Part shown: one piece after another, positions 9,346 to 18,060 of the stretch | Numbering within the stretch: position 1 is the stretch's first letter | How the letters are laid out: the number at the start of each line of letters is the position of its first letter | Origin: Bordetella parapertussis | GTDB taxonomy: Bacteria; Pseudomonadota; Gammaproteobacteria; Burkholderiales; Thiobacillaceae | Assembly (NCBI GenBank): GCA_945890495.1 | Contig: CAMDCO010000012.1 | Coordinates: 1-50,301, forward strand | Direction of reading: 5' to 3' | DNA: 50,301 bases | Made by a program: the position numbers and the translations under genes | The notes under the pieces: generated by a model | The model's input: the letters and a program-made list of their open reading frames with translations, nothing else | What the model was told of the DNA's origin: nothing | The model's database searches: none

Positions 9346-9417
9346 GACGAAGGTCTCCAACCCGTAAGAGTCCACTCCGTAGCCAATGCTTTCTGGCCGA
9401 GGCGATACAATCGCCCC

Positions 9418-10428
9418 ATGGGGTTCAAAGACATCACCGACATCCGCTGCGTCCTGCACACGCGGGGCGCTCTTCCCGTTCACAGCGATCGCATCCTGCG
9501 TGCCTGGCTGGCAGCGCGGTCCTTGGAGAGTGGTTCGCGACGCCACCAGGCGGTCCATTTTCTGCCTCTAGCCGTCCGCAACGCCCTGCCCCAACTGGCT
9601 AATGATCTAGCGGCCCTGGCCCAGATCCACACACAAGAAGACAGCGTCGACGGCTCGACGCGCCTCCTGCTCCGTCTGGCGGATGGGCAGACGGTAGAGA
9701 GTGTGCAACTGCCTGGAGACGGACTCTGCGTCTCGACTCAGGTCGGCTGTGCCGTGGGCTGCACCTTTTGCCAGACCGGGCGCGCGGGCCTGATCCGCCA
9801 ACTCGGTAGCGCCGAGATCATTGCTCAGGTCGTGCTCGCGCGCCGTCTCGGCCCGGTCAACCGAGTGGTATTCATGGGCATGGGCGAGCCGGCGCACAAC
9901 CTCGAGAATGTGCTGGAGACAATTCATGTGCTCGGCACCTTGGGCGGCATCGGCCACAAGAATCTGGTGTTTTCGACGGTGGGCGACCGGCGGGTCTTTG
10001 AGCGTCTGCCGGCAGGGCCGGTCAGACCGGCCCTCGCCCTGTCCCTACACACGACCCGGGCGGATCTGCGCCGCACGCTGTTACCCAAGGCACCGGACAT
10101 GACACCGGATGAACTGGTCGAGCTCGGCGAGATCTATGCCCGTGCAACCGGCTACCCGATCCAGTATCAGTGGACCCTGCTCGAAGGCATCAACGATACG
10201 GACGAGGAACTGGCCGGCATCGTCCGCCTGCTGAGGGGCAAATACGCGATGATGAACTTCATCCCCTACAACGCCAGCGAAGGCCTGCCCTACCGTCGCC
10301 CAGCGCCTGAACGCGCCTCCCGCATGGCCGGCTACTTGCATCAGCACGGCATCATCACGCGCCTACGCCAGTCGGCCGGACAAGATGTCGAAGGCGGCTG
10401 CGGCCAATTGCGCGCCCGCCATGTCTGA
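9418..10428 (+). CDS. rlmN: RlmN-like radical SAM rRNA/tRNA adenine methyltransferase
   Basis: A 336-residue radical SAM enzyme of the RlmN/Cfr group, which methylates C2 or C8 of adenine in 23S rRNA or tRNA. The [4Fe-4S] cysteines are Cys111, Cys115 and Cys118 in CAVGCTFC. FMGMGEPAHNLENV and STVG are further family motifs. The C-terminal GGCGQL supplies Cys328, matching the methyl-carrying cysteine of RlmN. It is shorter than E. coli RlmN (384), lacking most of the N-terminal accessory domain, so it may be a paralogue. I chose ATG 9418 because homology begins there; upstream codons lie in the repeat cluster. A TACAAT hexamer 8 bases before the ATG could make a nearly leaderless transcript. 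Its last 62 bases are duplicated at 12200-12261. Confidence 0.82.
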   Translation: MGFKDITDIRCVLHTRGALPVHSDRILRAWLAARSLESGSRRHQAVHFLPLAVRNALPQLANDLAALAQIHTQEDSVDGSTRLLLRLADGQTVESVQLPGDGLCVSTQVGCAVGCTFCQTGRAGLIRQLGSAEIIAQVVLARRLGPVNRVVFMGMGEPAHNLENVLETIHVLGTLGGIGHKNLVFSTVGDRRVFERLPAGPVRPALALSLHTTRADLRRTLLPKAPDMTPDELVELGEIYARATGYPIQYQWTLLEGINDTDEELAGIVRLLRGKYAMMNFIPYNASEGLPYRRPAPERASRMAGYLHQHGIITRLRQSAGQDVEGGCGQLRARHV

Positions 10429-10429
10429 T
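10368..10429. repeat. Direct repeat, copy 1: 3' end of rlmN (possible attachment site)
   Basis: The 62 bases from CCAGTCGGCC to the rlmN TGA plus T are repeated at 12200-12261 with two mismatches. Both mismatches are silent in the rlmN frame. Gene 3' ends are common integration sites of mobile DNA. Confidence 0.9.
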
Positions 10430-10552
10430 CGCTGTATGCGCGCCTCAAGCCTCTGATTCGTCATACCTGCACCGGCAGGGACCCCATTTCATATTTCACT
10501 GGATCCTCACCTACTCTGGTGTGTGGTTTTTTCTGTTGATGAGCGGCCGTAC

Positions 10553-10581
10553 TTGCAAGATGTCAGAAACTCGCATATATT
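10553..10581 (+). promoter_or_regulatory. Sigma-70 type promoter of the abiE pair
   Basis: TTGCAA (10553-10558), a 17-base spacer and TATATT (10576-10581). The -10 matches the consensus at five of six positions and the -35 at four. Expected transcription start is near 10588, essentially at the abiEi ATG (10589), so the mRNA would be leaderless or nearly so. No Shine-Dalgarno sequence is present. Confidence 0.6.
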
Positions 10582-10584
10582 TTC

Positions 10585-10594
10585 ATACATGTAT
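10585..10594. promoter_or_regulatory. Candidate operator over the abiEi start
   Basis: ATACATGTAT is a perfect 10-bp palindrome spanning the predicted transcription start and the ATG. AbiEi antitoxins repress their own operon by binding inverted repeats near the promoter, so this is a plausible autoregulatory site. Function is inferred. Confidence 0.4.
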
Positions 10595-11209
10595 ACGACG
10601 ACCAAGACCGCCGAGCTGATTCGCCAGCGCATCGAGGCAATGCCTATCGGGGAACCTTTCACCCCAACGACATTCCTGGAGTGTGGCACGCGTGCATCCG
10701 TCGATCAGACCCTCTCCCGCCTCGTCAAGGCAGGGTCGATCGAGCGCGTGACGCGCGGCGTCTTTGTGCGCCCCGAGGTCAGCCGTTTCGTCGGCAAGGT
10801 TAGCCCCTCGCCGCTGAAGGTGGCCGAGACCGTCGCCAAGACCACGGGGGCCGTCGTCCAGGTTCACGGCGCCGAAGCGGCGCGTCGGCTCGAGCTGACC
10901 ACGCAGGTTCCGACCCAGTCGGTATTCGTAACATCCGGCCCGTCGAAGCGCATCCGCGTAGGGCAGATGGAAATCCGTCTGCAGCATGTCTGTCAGCGCA
11001 AGTTGGCCCTGGCGGGTCGCCCTGCCGGGCTCGCGCTTGCGGCGATGTGGTACCTCGGCAAGACGAAAGTAACGCCAGCCCTCGTCGAGAAGATTCGGCG
11101 CAAGCTGGGATCGAGCGAATTTGAGGTACTGAAGTCAGCCACCCGCTCAATGCCCGCGTGGATGAGCGACGCCATCTTCCGCAACGGACAGACGGCCGTT
11201 CATGCCTGA
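10589..11209 (+). CDS. abiEi: AbiEi-type (DUF6088) antitoxin of a type IV toxin-antitoxin pair
   Basis: A 206-residue protein with an N-terminal winged-helix region (about residues 5-70, TTTKTAELIRQRIEAMPIG and SVDQTLSRLVKAGSIERV) and an AbiEi-like C-terminal domain. It matches the DUF6088 proteins that are coded just before AbiEii toxins. In characterised AbiE systems the antitoxin represses the operon and neutralises the toxin without stable binding. I chose ATG 10589 over the upstream in-frame ATG 10523 because 10523 lies before the promoter. Its TGA overlaps the abiEii ATG by 8 bases (ATGCCTGA), implying coupled translation. The pair sits within the insert bounded by rlmN repeats. Confidence 0.8.
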   Translation: MYTTTKTAELIRQRIEAMPIGEPFTPTTFLECGTRASVDQTLSRLVKAGSIERVTRGVFVRPEVSRFVGKVSPSPLKVAETVAKTTGAVVQVHGAEAARRLELTTQVPTQSVFVTSGPSKRIRVGQMEIRLQHVCQRKLALAGRPAGLALAAMWYLGKTKVTPALVEKIRRKLGSSEFEVLKSATRSMPAWMSDAIFRNGQTAVHA

Positions 11210-12260
11210 GTCTTTCCTGCACCTGAAAGCTCAAGAGCAGTCCCAAATCTACCGGGGTCTCGCTCCGCAACTCGCCCGCTCGCCCGCCGTGCTGGAAAAA
11301 GATGTCTGGGTCTGCTGGGTGCTGCAGGCCCTTTTCACCATGCCCAACCGACTGCCAATGGCCTTCAAGGGCGGCACATCCCTCTCCAAGGTGTTCGGAG
11401 CCATTGCGCGATTTTCCGAGGATGTGGACATCACACTCGACTACCGTGGCTTGAACAGTTCCTTCGACCCGTTTGCCGGAGGCGTCTCGCGCAATCGGCT
11501 GAAGAAATTCAGCGAGGATCTCAAGTCCTTCGTGCGCGACCATGCCCACGGTGTCGTGGCACCACACTTTCAGAGGATGCTCGCCGCCGAGTTCGATGCC
11601 GACGCATTCCAGCTTGAAGTTAGCGATGACGGCGAGCAGTTGCGAGTGCACTACCCGACCGTGCTGGAGGCAGCGGGAGACTACATGGGCAATAGCGTCC
11701 TGATCGAGTTCGGTGGCCGCAATATCACCGAACCGAACGAAGAGCATCAGGTGCGGCCCGACATCGCGGAATATATCGCTGAACTCGATTTTCCTCGTTC
11801 GATGGTCAGCGTACTGTCCCCGGCACGCACCTTCTGGGAGAAGGCCACGCTGATACATGTCGAGTGTCAGCGCGACGAGTTCCGCACAGGCGCCGAACGC
11901 CTGTCACGCCACTGGTATGACCTGGCCATGCTGGCCGATCTTGCCCATGGACAAGCCGCTGTGGCCGATCGTGCACTGCTCGCGGATGTCGTCAAACACA
12001 AGAAGATCTTCTACAACGCGAGCTACGCCAACTACGACGCATGCCTGGCCAGGCAGATCAGACTCATTCCGGAAGGTGCGGCGCTGGCCGCGCTGCGCAA
12101 TGACTTCCAACGCATGATCGGTGCTGGCATGTTCATCGACGAGCCACCCGCCTTCGATGCCATCGTCGATCGTCTGCGCGCGCTGGAAACAGCGATCAAC
12201 CAGTCGGCCGGACAAGATGTCGAAGGCGGTTGCGGCCAGTTGCGCGCCCGCCATGTCTGA
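11202..12260 (+). CDS. abiEii: AbiEii/AbiGii nucleotidyltransferase toxin with an rlmN-derived C-terminal tail
   Basis: A 352-residue nucleotidyltransferase of the AbiEii/AbiGii family, the toxin of type IV systems used in phage defence by abortive infection. The active-site block is intact: FKGGTSLSK (56-63), then RFSEDVDITLDY (70-81) with the paired acidic residues. A later ARTFWEKATLIHVE block is also family-typical. The final 19 residues, QSAGQDVEGGCGQLRARHV, are identical to the rlmN C-terminus, because the frame runs into the second 62-bp repeat. Whether the original toxin stop lay just upstream, and whether the tail matters, cannot be told. The rest of the protein (about 333 residues) appears complete. 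Confidence 0.85.
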   Translation: MPESFLHLKAQEQSQIYRGLAPQLARSPAVLEKDVWVCWVLQALFTMPNRLPMAFKGGTSLSKVFGAIARFSEDVDITLDYRGLNSSFDPFAGGVSRNRLKKFSEDLKSFVRDHAHGVVAPHFQRMLAAEFDADAFQLEVSDDGEQLRVHYPTVLEAAGDYMGNSVLIEFGGRNITEPNEEHQVRPDIAEYIAELDFPRSMVSVLSPARTFWEKATLIHVECQRDEFRTGAERLSRHWYDLAMLADLAHGQAAVADRALLADVVKHKKIFYNASYANYDACLARQIRLIPEGAALAALRNDFQRMIGAGMFIDEPPAFDAIVDRLRALETAINQSAGQDVEGGCGQLRARHV

Positions 12261-12261
12261 T
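12200..12261. repeat. Direct repeat, copy 2: displaced rlmN 3' end
   Basis: The second copy of the 62-bp repeat. It differs from 10368-10429 at two synonymous positions (GGC/GGT and CAA/CAG), is read in the same frame, and supplies the stop codon of abiEii. The next gene starts 18 bases further on. Confidence 0.9.
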
Positions 12262-12278
12262 GCCTGCGTCTGATCTCC

Positions 12279-12911
12279 ATGTCTGACCTCCTCGTCCACT
12301 ATCACGATGCCCAGTGCGTCATTGTGGAAAAACCCGCCGGTCTGCTGTCCGTCCCCGGGCGCACACCGGGGCCGAACCTCGCCGACCGGGTACAGGCCGC
12401 GTTTGCCGATGCGCGGGTGGTTCATCGCCTGGATGAGGCCACCTCGGGGCTCATGCTGTTTGCGCGCGGCGAGGCAATGGCCAGCGCCTTTGGCCGCCTC
12501 TTCGAGGGGCGCCAGGTCAACAAGCGTTACGAGGCCATCGTTCAAGGCCAGGTTGAGCCTGCGGACGGGGTGCTCGACTGGCCGCTAATCCGCGATTGGC
12601 CCAATCGCCCCCGGCAGAAGGTCTGCTTCGAGACCGGCAAGGCCTCGCAGACCCACTACACCCGGATCGCCCTCCTGCCCGAGCGCAACGCCACGCACCT
12701 TGCCTTGGTTCCACTGACCGGGAGGACGCACCAGTTGCGCGTCCACCTGCTGCAGTTCGGCCACCCCATCCTCGGCGACCGTCTTTATGGCGATGAGGCC
12801 GTCCGGGAGGCCGCGCCGCGCCTGCTGCTACACGCCTGTGAACTGAGCTTCGTTCACCCCGTGAGTGGCGAAACAATCCGCGTCACCTCACCCGCCCCGT
12901 TCAAGGGCTAA
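12279..12911 (+). CDS. rluA: RluA-type pseudouridine synthase
   Basis: A 210-residue pseudouridine synthase that is clearly RluA-like, acting on 23S rRNA U746 and tRNA U32 in E. coli. The catalytic motif is HRLDEATSG (Asp at about residue 51). WPNRPRQKVCFETGKASQT and GRTHQLRVHLLQFGHPILGDRLYG are near-diagnostic for RluA. The length agrees with E. coli RluA (219). It probably followed rlmN directly before the AbiE insert arrived. The stop lies in a 25-bp sequence (12909-12933) that is repeated at 13037-13061. Confidence 0.88.
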   Translation: MSDLLVHYHDAQCVIVEKPAGLLSVPGRTPGPNLADRVQAAFADARVVHRLDEATSGLMLFARGEAMASAFGRLFEGRQVNKRYEAIVQGQVEPADGVLDWPLIRDWPNRPRQKVCFETGKASQTHYTRIALLPERNATHLALVPLTGRTHQLRVHLLQFGHPILGDRLYGDEAVREAAPRLLLHACELSFVHPVSGETIRVTSPAPFKG

Positions 12912-13061
12912 ATCTCCCCGACGACCGTCTTGATATTTCGGATTTCGGTGACAGCTTACTAAATACACTAAATTAGTGGGCCTATGTGATTTGGAGTGGG
13001 TCATCCAGGTCATCGTGCCAAATCACATGGAGCTATTAAATCTCCCCAGCGACCGTCTTGA
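12909..13061. repeat. Repeat element flanked by a 25-bp direct duplication
   Basis: TAAATCTCCCC(GA/AG)CGACCGTCTTGA is found at 12909-12933 and 13037-13061 (two mismatches). The left copy holds the rluA stop and the right copy the stop of the leftward efflux channel gene. Between them lie ATTTCGGTGACAG(C)TTACTA (about 12938) and a TIR hairpin at 12982-13030 with ends ATGTGATTTGG and CCAAATCACAT. A very similar ~97-bp segment lies at 41707-41803. Confidence 0.75.
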
Positions 13062-14445
13062 GCAGTTGCACGCTGGCCGTCATGCGCCGTCCCCACAGGC
13101 GTAAGCGCTGGATCTCGACAGAATGCTCGGCGCGTTGCGTGGTCAGGGTATCGAGTCCGCTGATCGTCCCGGCCTGATACTGCGCCGTTGCAATCACATT
13201 GGCTCGGCGGGCCGCGGCCAGCGCTGTTTCCTGATGCGCGGCCTGACTGGCCAAGCCGTAGGCGGCGGCCAGGTTGTCCTGAACCTCTTGGAAGGCGGCG
13301 AGAACCGCCTGCCGGTATTCCGCGACCACCGCCTCATGCTCGGCCTCGGCACGAGACACGCCGGCACGGCGCGCGTCCGCGTCAAACACCGTCAACGCAA
13401 GAGAAGGCCCTAAAGACCAGAAGTGGATCGGCTGGCTGGCAATCCGGGCCAAGTGACTGCCGCGCAGACCCGCGTCTGCGGTCAGGTTCAAGGTCGGGAA
13501 AAAGGCGGTTTTGGCCTGACCGATGGCGGCGTTAGCGGCGGCTACACGACGCTCGGCCGCCTGGATGTCAGGACGACGCTCAACCAAAAGGCTGGGGATC
13601 AAGGCGGGTGCCGCGAGGACTTTGGGTAGGGTCGCCTCCGTCGATGAGATCAAGGCCGGCAGCGTCAAGGCGGGGTCCCCCACCAGGGTCGCCAAGGCGT
13701 GACGGGTCTGGCGTGCGAGTAGCGCGTTTTCGGCGGACTGCGCCTCGGTGTTGGCAAGTTGCGCCTCGGCCTGGGCGACATCCAGACCGGACACGACACC
13801 GGCGTTATGACGCTCGCGGGTCAGGGCAAGCAAACGCCGGTCGGCCTCGAGGATGCGCTGCCAAAGGGCCGCCTCGGCCTCGCTCGCGCGCCACTGAAAG
13901 TAGGTCTGTGCCACCAAGGCCTGCAGGCTGAGACGCGCGGCGGCCAGGTCGTGTGCCCCGGCCTCGGCCGTCGCCGTGGCACCCTCCACCGCGCGCCCGA
14001 TACGACCCCACAGGTCCACCTCCCAACTCACCCCCACGCTCAAGGAGGCGCTGCTGGCACTACCCGTGTCATGGTTTTGACTCGCCTTCAGACGGCTGTC
14101 CAGTTGCGGCAAACGCCCCGCCTCGCTCACCCGCAAGGTGGCCTGCGCGCCCCGGTAGCGCGCCTCGGCCGCCTTCAGGGTCTGACTGCCCTGCCCGGCC
14201 GCGGCCTGCAAGCGTGTCAGTTGCACATCCGCAAAGACGGCCCACACCGCCTCCGACGAAGTAAACCCTTGAGGATTACGGGCCTGCCAGTCGGCCGGTG
14301 TTTGGATTGGTAGCGGAGCGGCATCAAACTGCGCCGGCAAGGTCACCGCCGGACGAACATGGGTCGGGCCGGTCGAACAGGCCGCCAGCCCGGCGATGGC
14401 CAGCAGCGCCGTGAATAGCGTGGATGAGCGTGAGGTCAGGGGCAT
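13036..14445 (-). CDS. Outer-membrane efflux lipoprotein (OprM/NodT, TolC superfamily)
   Basis: A 469-residue outer-membrane channel for an RND pump. The lipoprotein signal ends in LAAC (Cys23), followed by STGP. Two long alpha-helical repeat halves with heptad patterns make up the trunk (for example AAEARYRGAQATLRVSEAGRLPQLD, and SLLVERRPDIQAAERRVAAANA, which is a hallmark of the OprM/NodT family). It is the last gene of the efflux cluster, 459 bases after the second RND gene. That gap is filled by repeats, so co-transcription is likely but not certain. The gene ends six bases from a repeat element. Confidence 0.85.
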   Translation of the reverse strand: MPLTSRSSTLFTALLAIAGLAACSTGPTHVRPAVTLPAQFDAAPLPIQTPADWQARNPQGFTSSEAVWAVFADVQLTRLQAAAGQGSQTLKAAEARYRGAQATLRVSEAGRLPQLDSRLKASQNHDTGSASSASLSVGVSWEVDLWGRIGRAVEGATATAEAGAHDLAAARLSLQALVAQTYFQWRASEAEAALWQRILEADRRLLALTRERHNAGVVSGLDVAQAEAQLANTEAQSAENALLARQTRHALATLVGDPALTLPALISSTEATLPKVLAAPALIPSLLVERRPDIQAAERRVAAANAAIGQAKTAFFPTLNLTADAGLRGSHLARIASQPIHFWSLGPSLALTVFDADARRAGVSRAEAEHEAVVAEYRQAVLAAFQEVQDNLAAAYGLASQAAHQETALAAARRANVIATAQYQAGTISGLDTLTTQRAEHSVEIQRLRLWGRRMTASVQLLKTVAGEI

Positions 14446-14690
14446 GACACGGTTCGCCTGTGGAAAGGTCGGATGGATTCTAAGCTATTGAGGAAAATTG
14501 AACACTCAGCCTTAGCCATTGCCGCTCTCCCATCAAGTTCGTGCAAAGGACGGAGGGTGCTCATCGCAGAGAAACAGGAATCTTATGTGTATAGAAATAT
14601 CATCATTACTATACACGTCATGACGACTTGTCTAGGTTTGTCAAAGAAGACTTACATATGGCTCATTAGCTGAACCCCAGAGCCTTGAGG
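14446..14690. other. Non-coding spacer of lower G+C
   Basis: This stretch is markedly more AT-rich than its surroundings (for example around 14580-14680). A 66-codon open frame at 14473-14673 has no recognisable features. It lies directly upstream of the leftward efflux channel gene and could hold a local promoter, but I see no clear -35/-10 pair. Otherwise nothing. Confidence 0.4.
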
Positions 14691-14695
14691 TTGGC

Positions 14696-14985
14696 GATCT
14701 TCTGCACATCGGTAGGGGCAACCCCCTGTGGTTGCCCGATCATCCATGGCCCGATCATGGGCAGGCACGGGGGCCTGCCCCTACGGCCATCACCGCGCTA
14801 GGCGTGATGGGTGTCGGCGATCTTTTTGCGCATCGGTAGGGGCAACCCCCTGTGGTTGCCCGATCATCAATGGCCCGATCATGGGCAGGCACGGGGGCCT
14901 GCCCCTACGGGGTTACCACGCCAGGCGTGATGGGTGTCGGTGATCTTTTGCGCATCGGCAGGGGCAACCCCCTGTGGTTGCCCAT
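14696..14985. repeat. ~123-bp tandem hairpin repeat (2.4 copies) reaching into an RND gene
   Basis: Units begin near GATCTT(T)TGCGCATCGG and contain GTAGGGGCAACCCCCTGTGG (14712, 14836, 14958 with GCAGGGG), a spacer with GATCAT...ATGGCCCGATCATG, and GGGGGCCTGCCCCTAC. Each unit is closed by GTAGGGGCA and TGCCCCTAC. The last partial copy encodes the C-terminal tail and stop of the RND protein at 14905. Confidence 0.8.
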
Positions 14986-17900
14986 CATTGAACTCAAGGC
15001 CCGGGCGGCCCGATCGAGATAGAGATAAATCACCGGCGTGGTGTAGAGCGTCAGGGCCTGTGAGATCAACAGGCCACCGACGAGGGCGATCCCCAGCGGC
15101 TGACGCAGTTCGGCCCCCTCGCCGCCGCCCAAGGCCAACGGCAGCGCACCACAAATGGCGGTGATCGTGGTCATCAGGATAGGCCGGAAGCGCAATTGCG
15201 CCGCCCGGTAGATGGCGTGTGCGGCACTGGTCTGGAAACGACGCTGGCGCGCAATGGCATAGTCGATCATCAGGATGGCATTTTTCATCACCAGGCCAAT
15301 GAGCAAGAAAATGGCGATCAGGGCGATGATGCTGAACTCCGTGCCAAACAGCATCAGGGCCAAGAGCGCGCCCATACCCGCCGAGGGCAGCGTGGACAAA
15401 ATGGTGAGCGGATGGATCAGGCTCTCGTAAAGGATTCCGAGCAGCAAGTACAAGGTCACCAAGGTGGCGAGGATCAGCCAGGGCTGGCTGGCCAGGGATT
15501 GCTGAAAGGCCCGCGCCTTGCCCTCAAAGCTGCCGCGCACCTGACTCGGTAGGCCAATGTCGCGCAAGGTCTGGCGGATCAGTGGGGTCGCATCGCCTAG
15601 CGTCACCCCGGGTTGTAAATTAAAACTCAGCGTCGTCGCCGGTGCGCCGCCCTGATGCTGGATGGACAGCGGCATGTGACCCGGGACCACGCGCACGAAC
15701 TGGTCCAGCGGGATCGCCTGTCCGGCCGCATTCACCACCTGGAAGGCGTGCAAGGATTCAGGCGACTGCAGGAGCCGCGCATCGACCTCCATCACGACGG
15801 GATATTGATTCTGCTGTTGGTACAGGGTGGCAATCTGGCGCTGGCTGAAGGCGTTTCCCAGCGCTGTTTCCAGCGCCCGCATACTGACACCCAGGCGCGT
15901 CGCCTGATCGCGGTCAACCTCCAGCCGGGTTTGCAGGCCCTTGTCCTGTTGGTCCGAGGAGACATCGGCCAGTTGCGGGATCTGTTGCAGGGCGCGCCGG
16001 ACCTGCGGTTCCCATAGCCGCAGCAAGGCCAGATCGTCCGATTGCAGGGTGAACTGGTATTCGGCATCGGTCTGACGCCCGCCGATACGAACATCCTGCA
16101 TCGGCACCAGGGTCAGGCGCGCGCCGGGCACGGAGGCGAGTTTCTTGCGCAGACGGGCAATCACCTCCGTCGCCGAGGCCGTGCGCTCGCCCAAAGGCTT
16201 GAGGGAGATAAACAGACTGCCCGTATTGGCACGCGCACCCCCGGCAAAACCGGTCACGCCCCGCACATCCGGGTCGGCACGCACGATGTCGATAAAGGCC
16301 CGCACCTTTTGTTCCATGGCCTGAAAGGAAATACTCTGGTCAGCCCGAACGATGCCCATCACGCGGCCCGTGTCCTGGGTGGGGAAAAACCCCTTGGGGA
16401 TCGCCCGGTACAACTGCACATTCAGCGCAATCACCAGCGCCAACGCCAGTAGCACCAGCGGGCTATGGCGCAGCGACCAGGCCAAGCTCAGTCGATAGGC
16501 CACCCGCACACGACGAAATATCCCCCACGGTGACCGGCCCCGGATCACGCTCGCCTGGCCCGCGCCCCTTTCAGGAAGGGGCTTGGGTTTAAGGAGGTGC
16601 GCGCACATCACCGGCGTGGTCAGCAAAGAGATCCCCATCGAGATCAAGATAGCCGCGCTCAGAACCACCGCAAATTCGTGCAGCAAGCGCCCGACAATGC
16701 CGCCCATCATCAGGACCGGGATAAACACCGTCACCAGCGCCAGGCTAATCGCGACCACCGTAAAGCCGACCTGCCGCAGGCCCAGCCGCGCCGCCTGCAG
16801 CGGGGGGTGGCCCGCCTCGATATGCCGGCTGATCGCCTCAAGGATCACGATGGCATCATCGACCACAAAACCCGTGGCCACCGTCAGGGCCATGAGGGAA
16901 AGGTTGTCCAGGCTATAGTCCAACAAATACATAACCCCGAAGGTGCCGAGCAGCGTCACCGGAACCACTACGCTGGGGATGAGCGCGGCACGCCAGCGGC
17001 GCAAGAACAAGAGAACCACCAAGATCACCAGCCCGACCGAGATGGCCAGACTGCGCTCAACCTCGCGCAGCGAGGCGCGAATGGTCGGCGTGCGATCCAT
17101 GACGGCGACCAGATCGATCCCCGGGGAAATCATGCCGCGCAGATGCGGTAGCAGGTCCCGAACCCGGTCCACCGTCGCAATCAGGTTCGAGCCCTGCTGT
17201 CGATAGAGGACCAGGATCACCGCCTTGGCCCCGTTGGCGCTGCCAAACTGACGCACATCCTGCACCGAGTCCGTCACCTCACCCAGATCGCCCAAGCGAA
17301 CCCCCGCCTGATTCTGATAGCGGATGATGACGGGACGCAGGTCCGCCGCCGTTTTTATACCGCCCACCGCCCCCATCGGCTTGGCAATCTGCCAGTGCTG
17401 CCCACCCGCCTCCAGGCTACCGAGGGGTGACTGCGTCGTCGCATCCCGCACGGCTTGGCGCACCTGATCAAGCGCAAGACCGCTTTGTGCCAGCCGCTCC
17501 GGAGGCAGCACGATGCGTACCGCCGGCGCCGCCGCACCGCCAATGCGCACCTCACCAATCCCGTCAATCTGCGCGATGCGCTGCACCAGAATGGTCGAGG
17601 CCGCGTCATAGAGCGTGGCCGGTGGCAGGTGCTTGGAGGTCAGCGCCAAGATCATGGCCGGCGCATCGGTCGGATTGCGCTTGCGCCAACTGGGCAGGCT
17701 GGGCATCCCAGCGGGTAACAGGGTACGCGAGGCCTGAATGGCGGCCTGCACATCGCGCGCCGCGCCGTCGATATCGCGATCCAGATCGAACTGCAGGGTA
17801 ATCTGAGTGCTGCCCAGCGATGAACTGGAGGTCATCTCCGTCACCCCGGCGATGCGTCCTAATTGCCGCTCCAGCGGCGCGGCCACGGTCGCCGCCATGG

Positions 17901-18060
17901 TCTCCGGACTGGCCCCGGGCAACACGGCCTCAACCGAGAGCGTAGGAAACTCAACCTGCGGCAGCGGCGCGACGGGCAACTGGAAAAAGGCCACGATACC
18001 GGCCAAGGCCACCGCCAAGGTCAATAGCGTGACGGCGACAGGGCGTTCAAGCCAGGTCAT
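14905..18060 (-). CDS. RND multidrug efflux transporter (MdtC-like), C-terminus extended by a repeat
   Basis: A 1051-residue inner-membrane RND pump of the HAE1/AcrB-MdtC type. The N-terminal membrane segment is followed by large periplasmic loops. The proton-relay DD lies in TM4 ([16 protein letters not shown]), and the family-typical [22 protein letters not shown] is near the end. It forms a tandem pair with the preceding RND gene, as MdtB and MdtC do, with start and stop overlapping as ATGA. The last ~25 residues (from [13 protein letters not shown] on) come from the hairpin repeat, and the TAG stop is part of GTAGGGGCA, so the original end was probably near 14985. Confidence 0.88.
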   Translation of the reverse strand: MTWLERPVAVTLLTLAVALAGIVAFFQLPVAPLPQVEFPTLSVEAVLPGASPETMAATVAAPLERQLGRIAGVTEMTSSSSLGSTQITLQFDLDRDIDGAARDVQAAIQASRTLLPAGMPSLPSWRKRNPTDAPAMILALTSKHLPPATLYDAASTILVQRIAQIDGIGEVRIGGAAAPAVRIVLPPERLAQSGLALDQVRQAVRDATTQSPLGSLEAGGQHWQIAKPMGAVGGIKTAADLRPVIIRYQNQAGVRLGDLGEVTDSVQDVRQFGSANGAKAVILVLYRQQGSNLIATVDRVRDLLPHLRGMISPGIDLVAVMDRTPTIRASLREVERSLAISVGLVILVVLLFLRRWRAALIPSVVVPVTLLGTFGVMYLLDYSLDNLSLMALTVATGFVVDDAIVILEAISRHIEAGHPPLQAARLGLRQVGFTVVAISLALVTVFIPVLMMGGIVGRLLHEFAVVLSAAILISMGISLLTTPVMCAHLLKPKPLPERGAGQASVIRGRSPWGIFRRVRVAYRLSLAWSLRHSPLVLLALALVIALNVQLYRAIPKGFFPTQDTGRVMGIVRADQSISFQAMEQKVRAFIDIVRADPDVRGVTGFAGGARANTGSLFISLKPLGERTASATEVIARLRKKLASVPGARLTLVPMQDVRIGGRQTDAEYQFTLQSDDLALLRLWEPQVRRALQQIPQLADVSSDQQDKGLQTRLEVDRDQATRLGVSMRALETALGNAFSQRQIATLYQQQNQYPVVMEVDARLLQSPESLHAFQVVNAAGQAIPLDQFVRVVPGHMPLSIQHQGGAPATTLSFNLQPGVTLGDATPLIRQTLRDIGLPSQVRGSFEGKARAFQQSLASQPWLILATLVTLYLLLGILYESLIHPLTILSTLPSAGMGALLALMLFGTEFSIIALIAIFLLIGLVMKNAILMIDYAIARQRRFQTSAAHAIYRAAQLRFRPILMTTITAICGALPLALGGGEGAELRQPLGIALVGGLLISQALTLYTTPVIYLYLDRAARALSSMMGNHRGLPLPMRKRSPTPITPGVVTP

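Larger units (their letters stand above)
10430..12261. mobile_element. 1.8-kb AbiE toxin-antitoxin insert between direct repeats of the rlmN 3' end
   Basis: The interval between the two repeat copies, plus one copy, is 1832 bp. It carries only the AbiEi and AbiEii genes and about 160 bp of upstream DNA. No integrase, transposase or relaxase is present. The simplest reading is site-specific or homology-driven insertion at the rlmN 3' end, where one copy completes rlmN and the displaced copy is now fused in frame to the toxin. How it moved is unknown. Confidence 0.65.

Noticed and set aside
14473-14673. A 66-codon frame in the efflux operon gap.
   Set aside because: No homology, no ribosome site and opposite direction to the operon; the low G+C alone does not support a gene.
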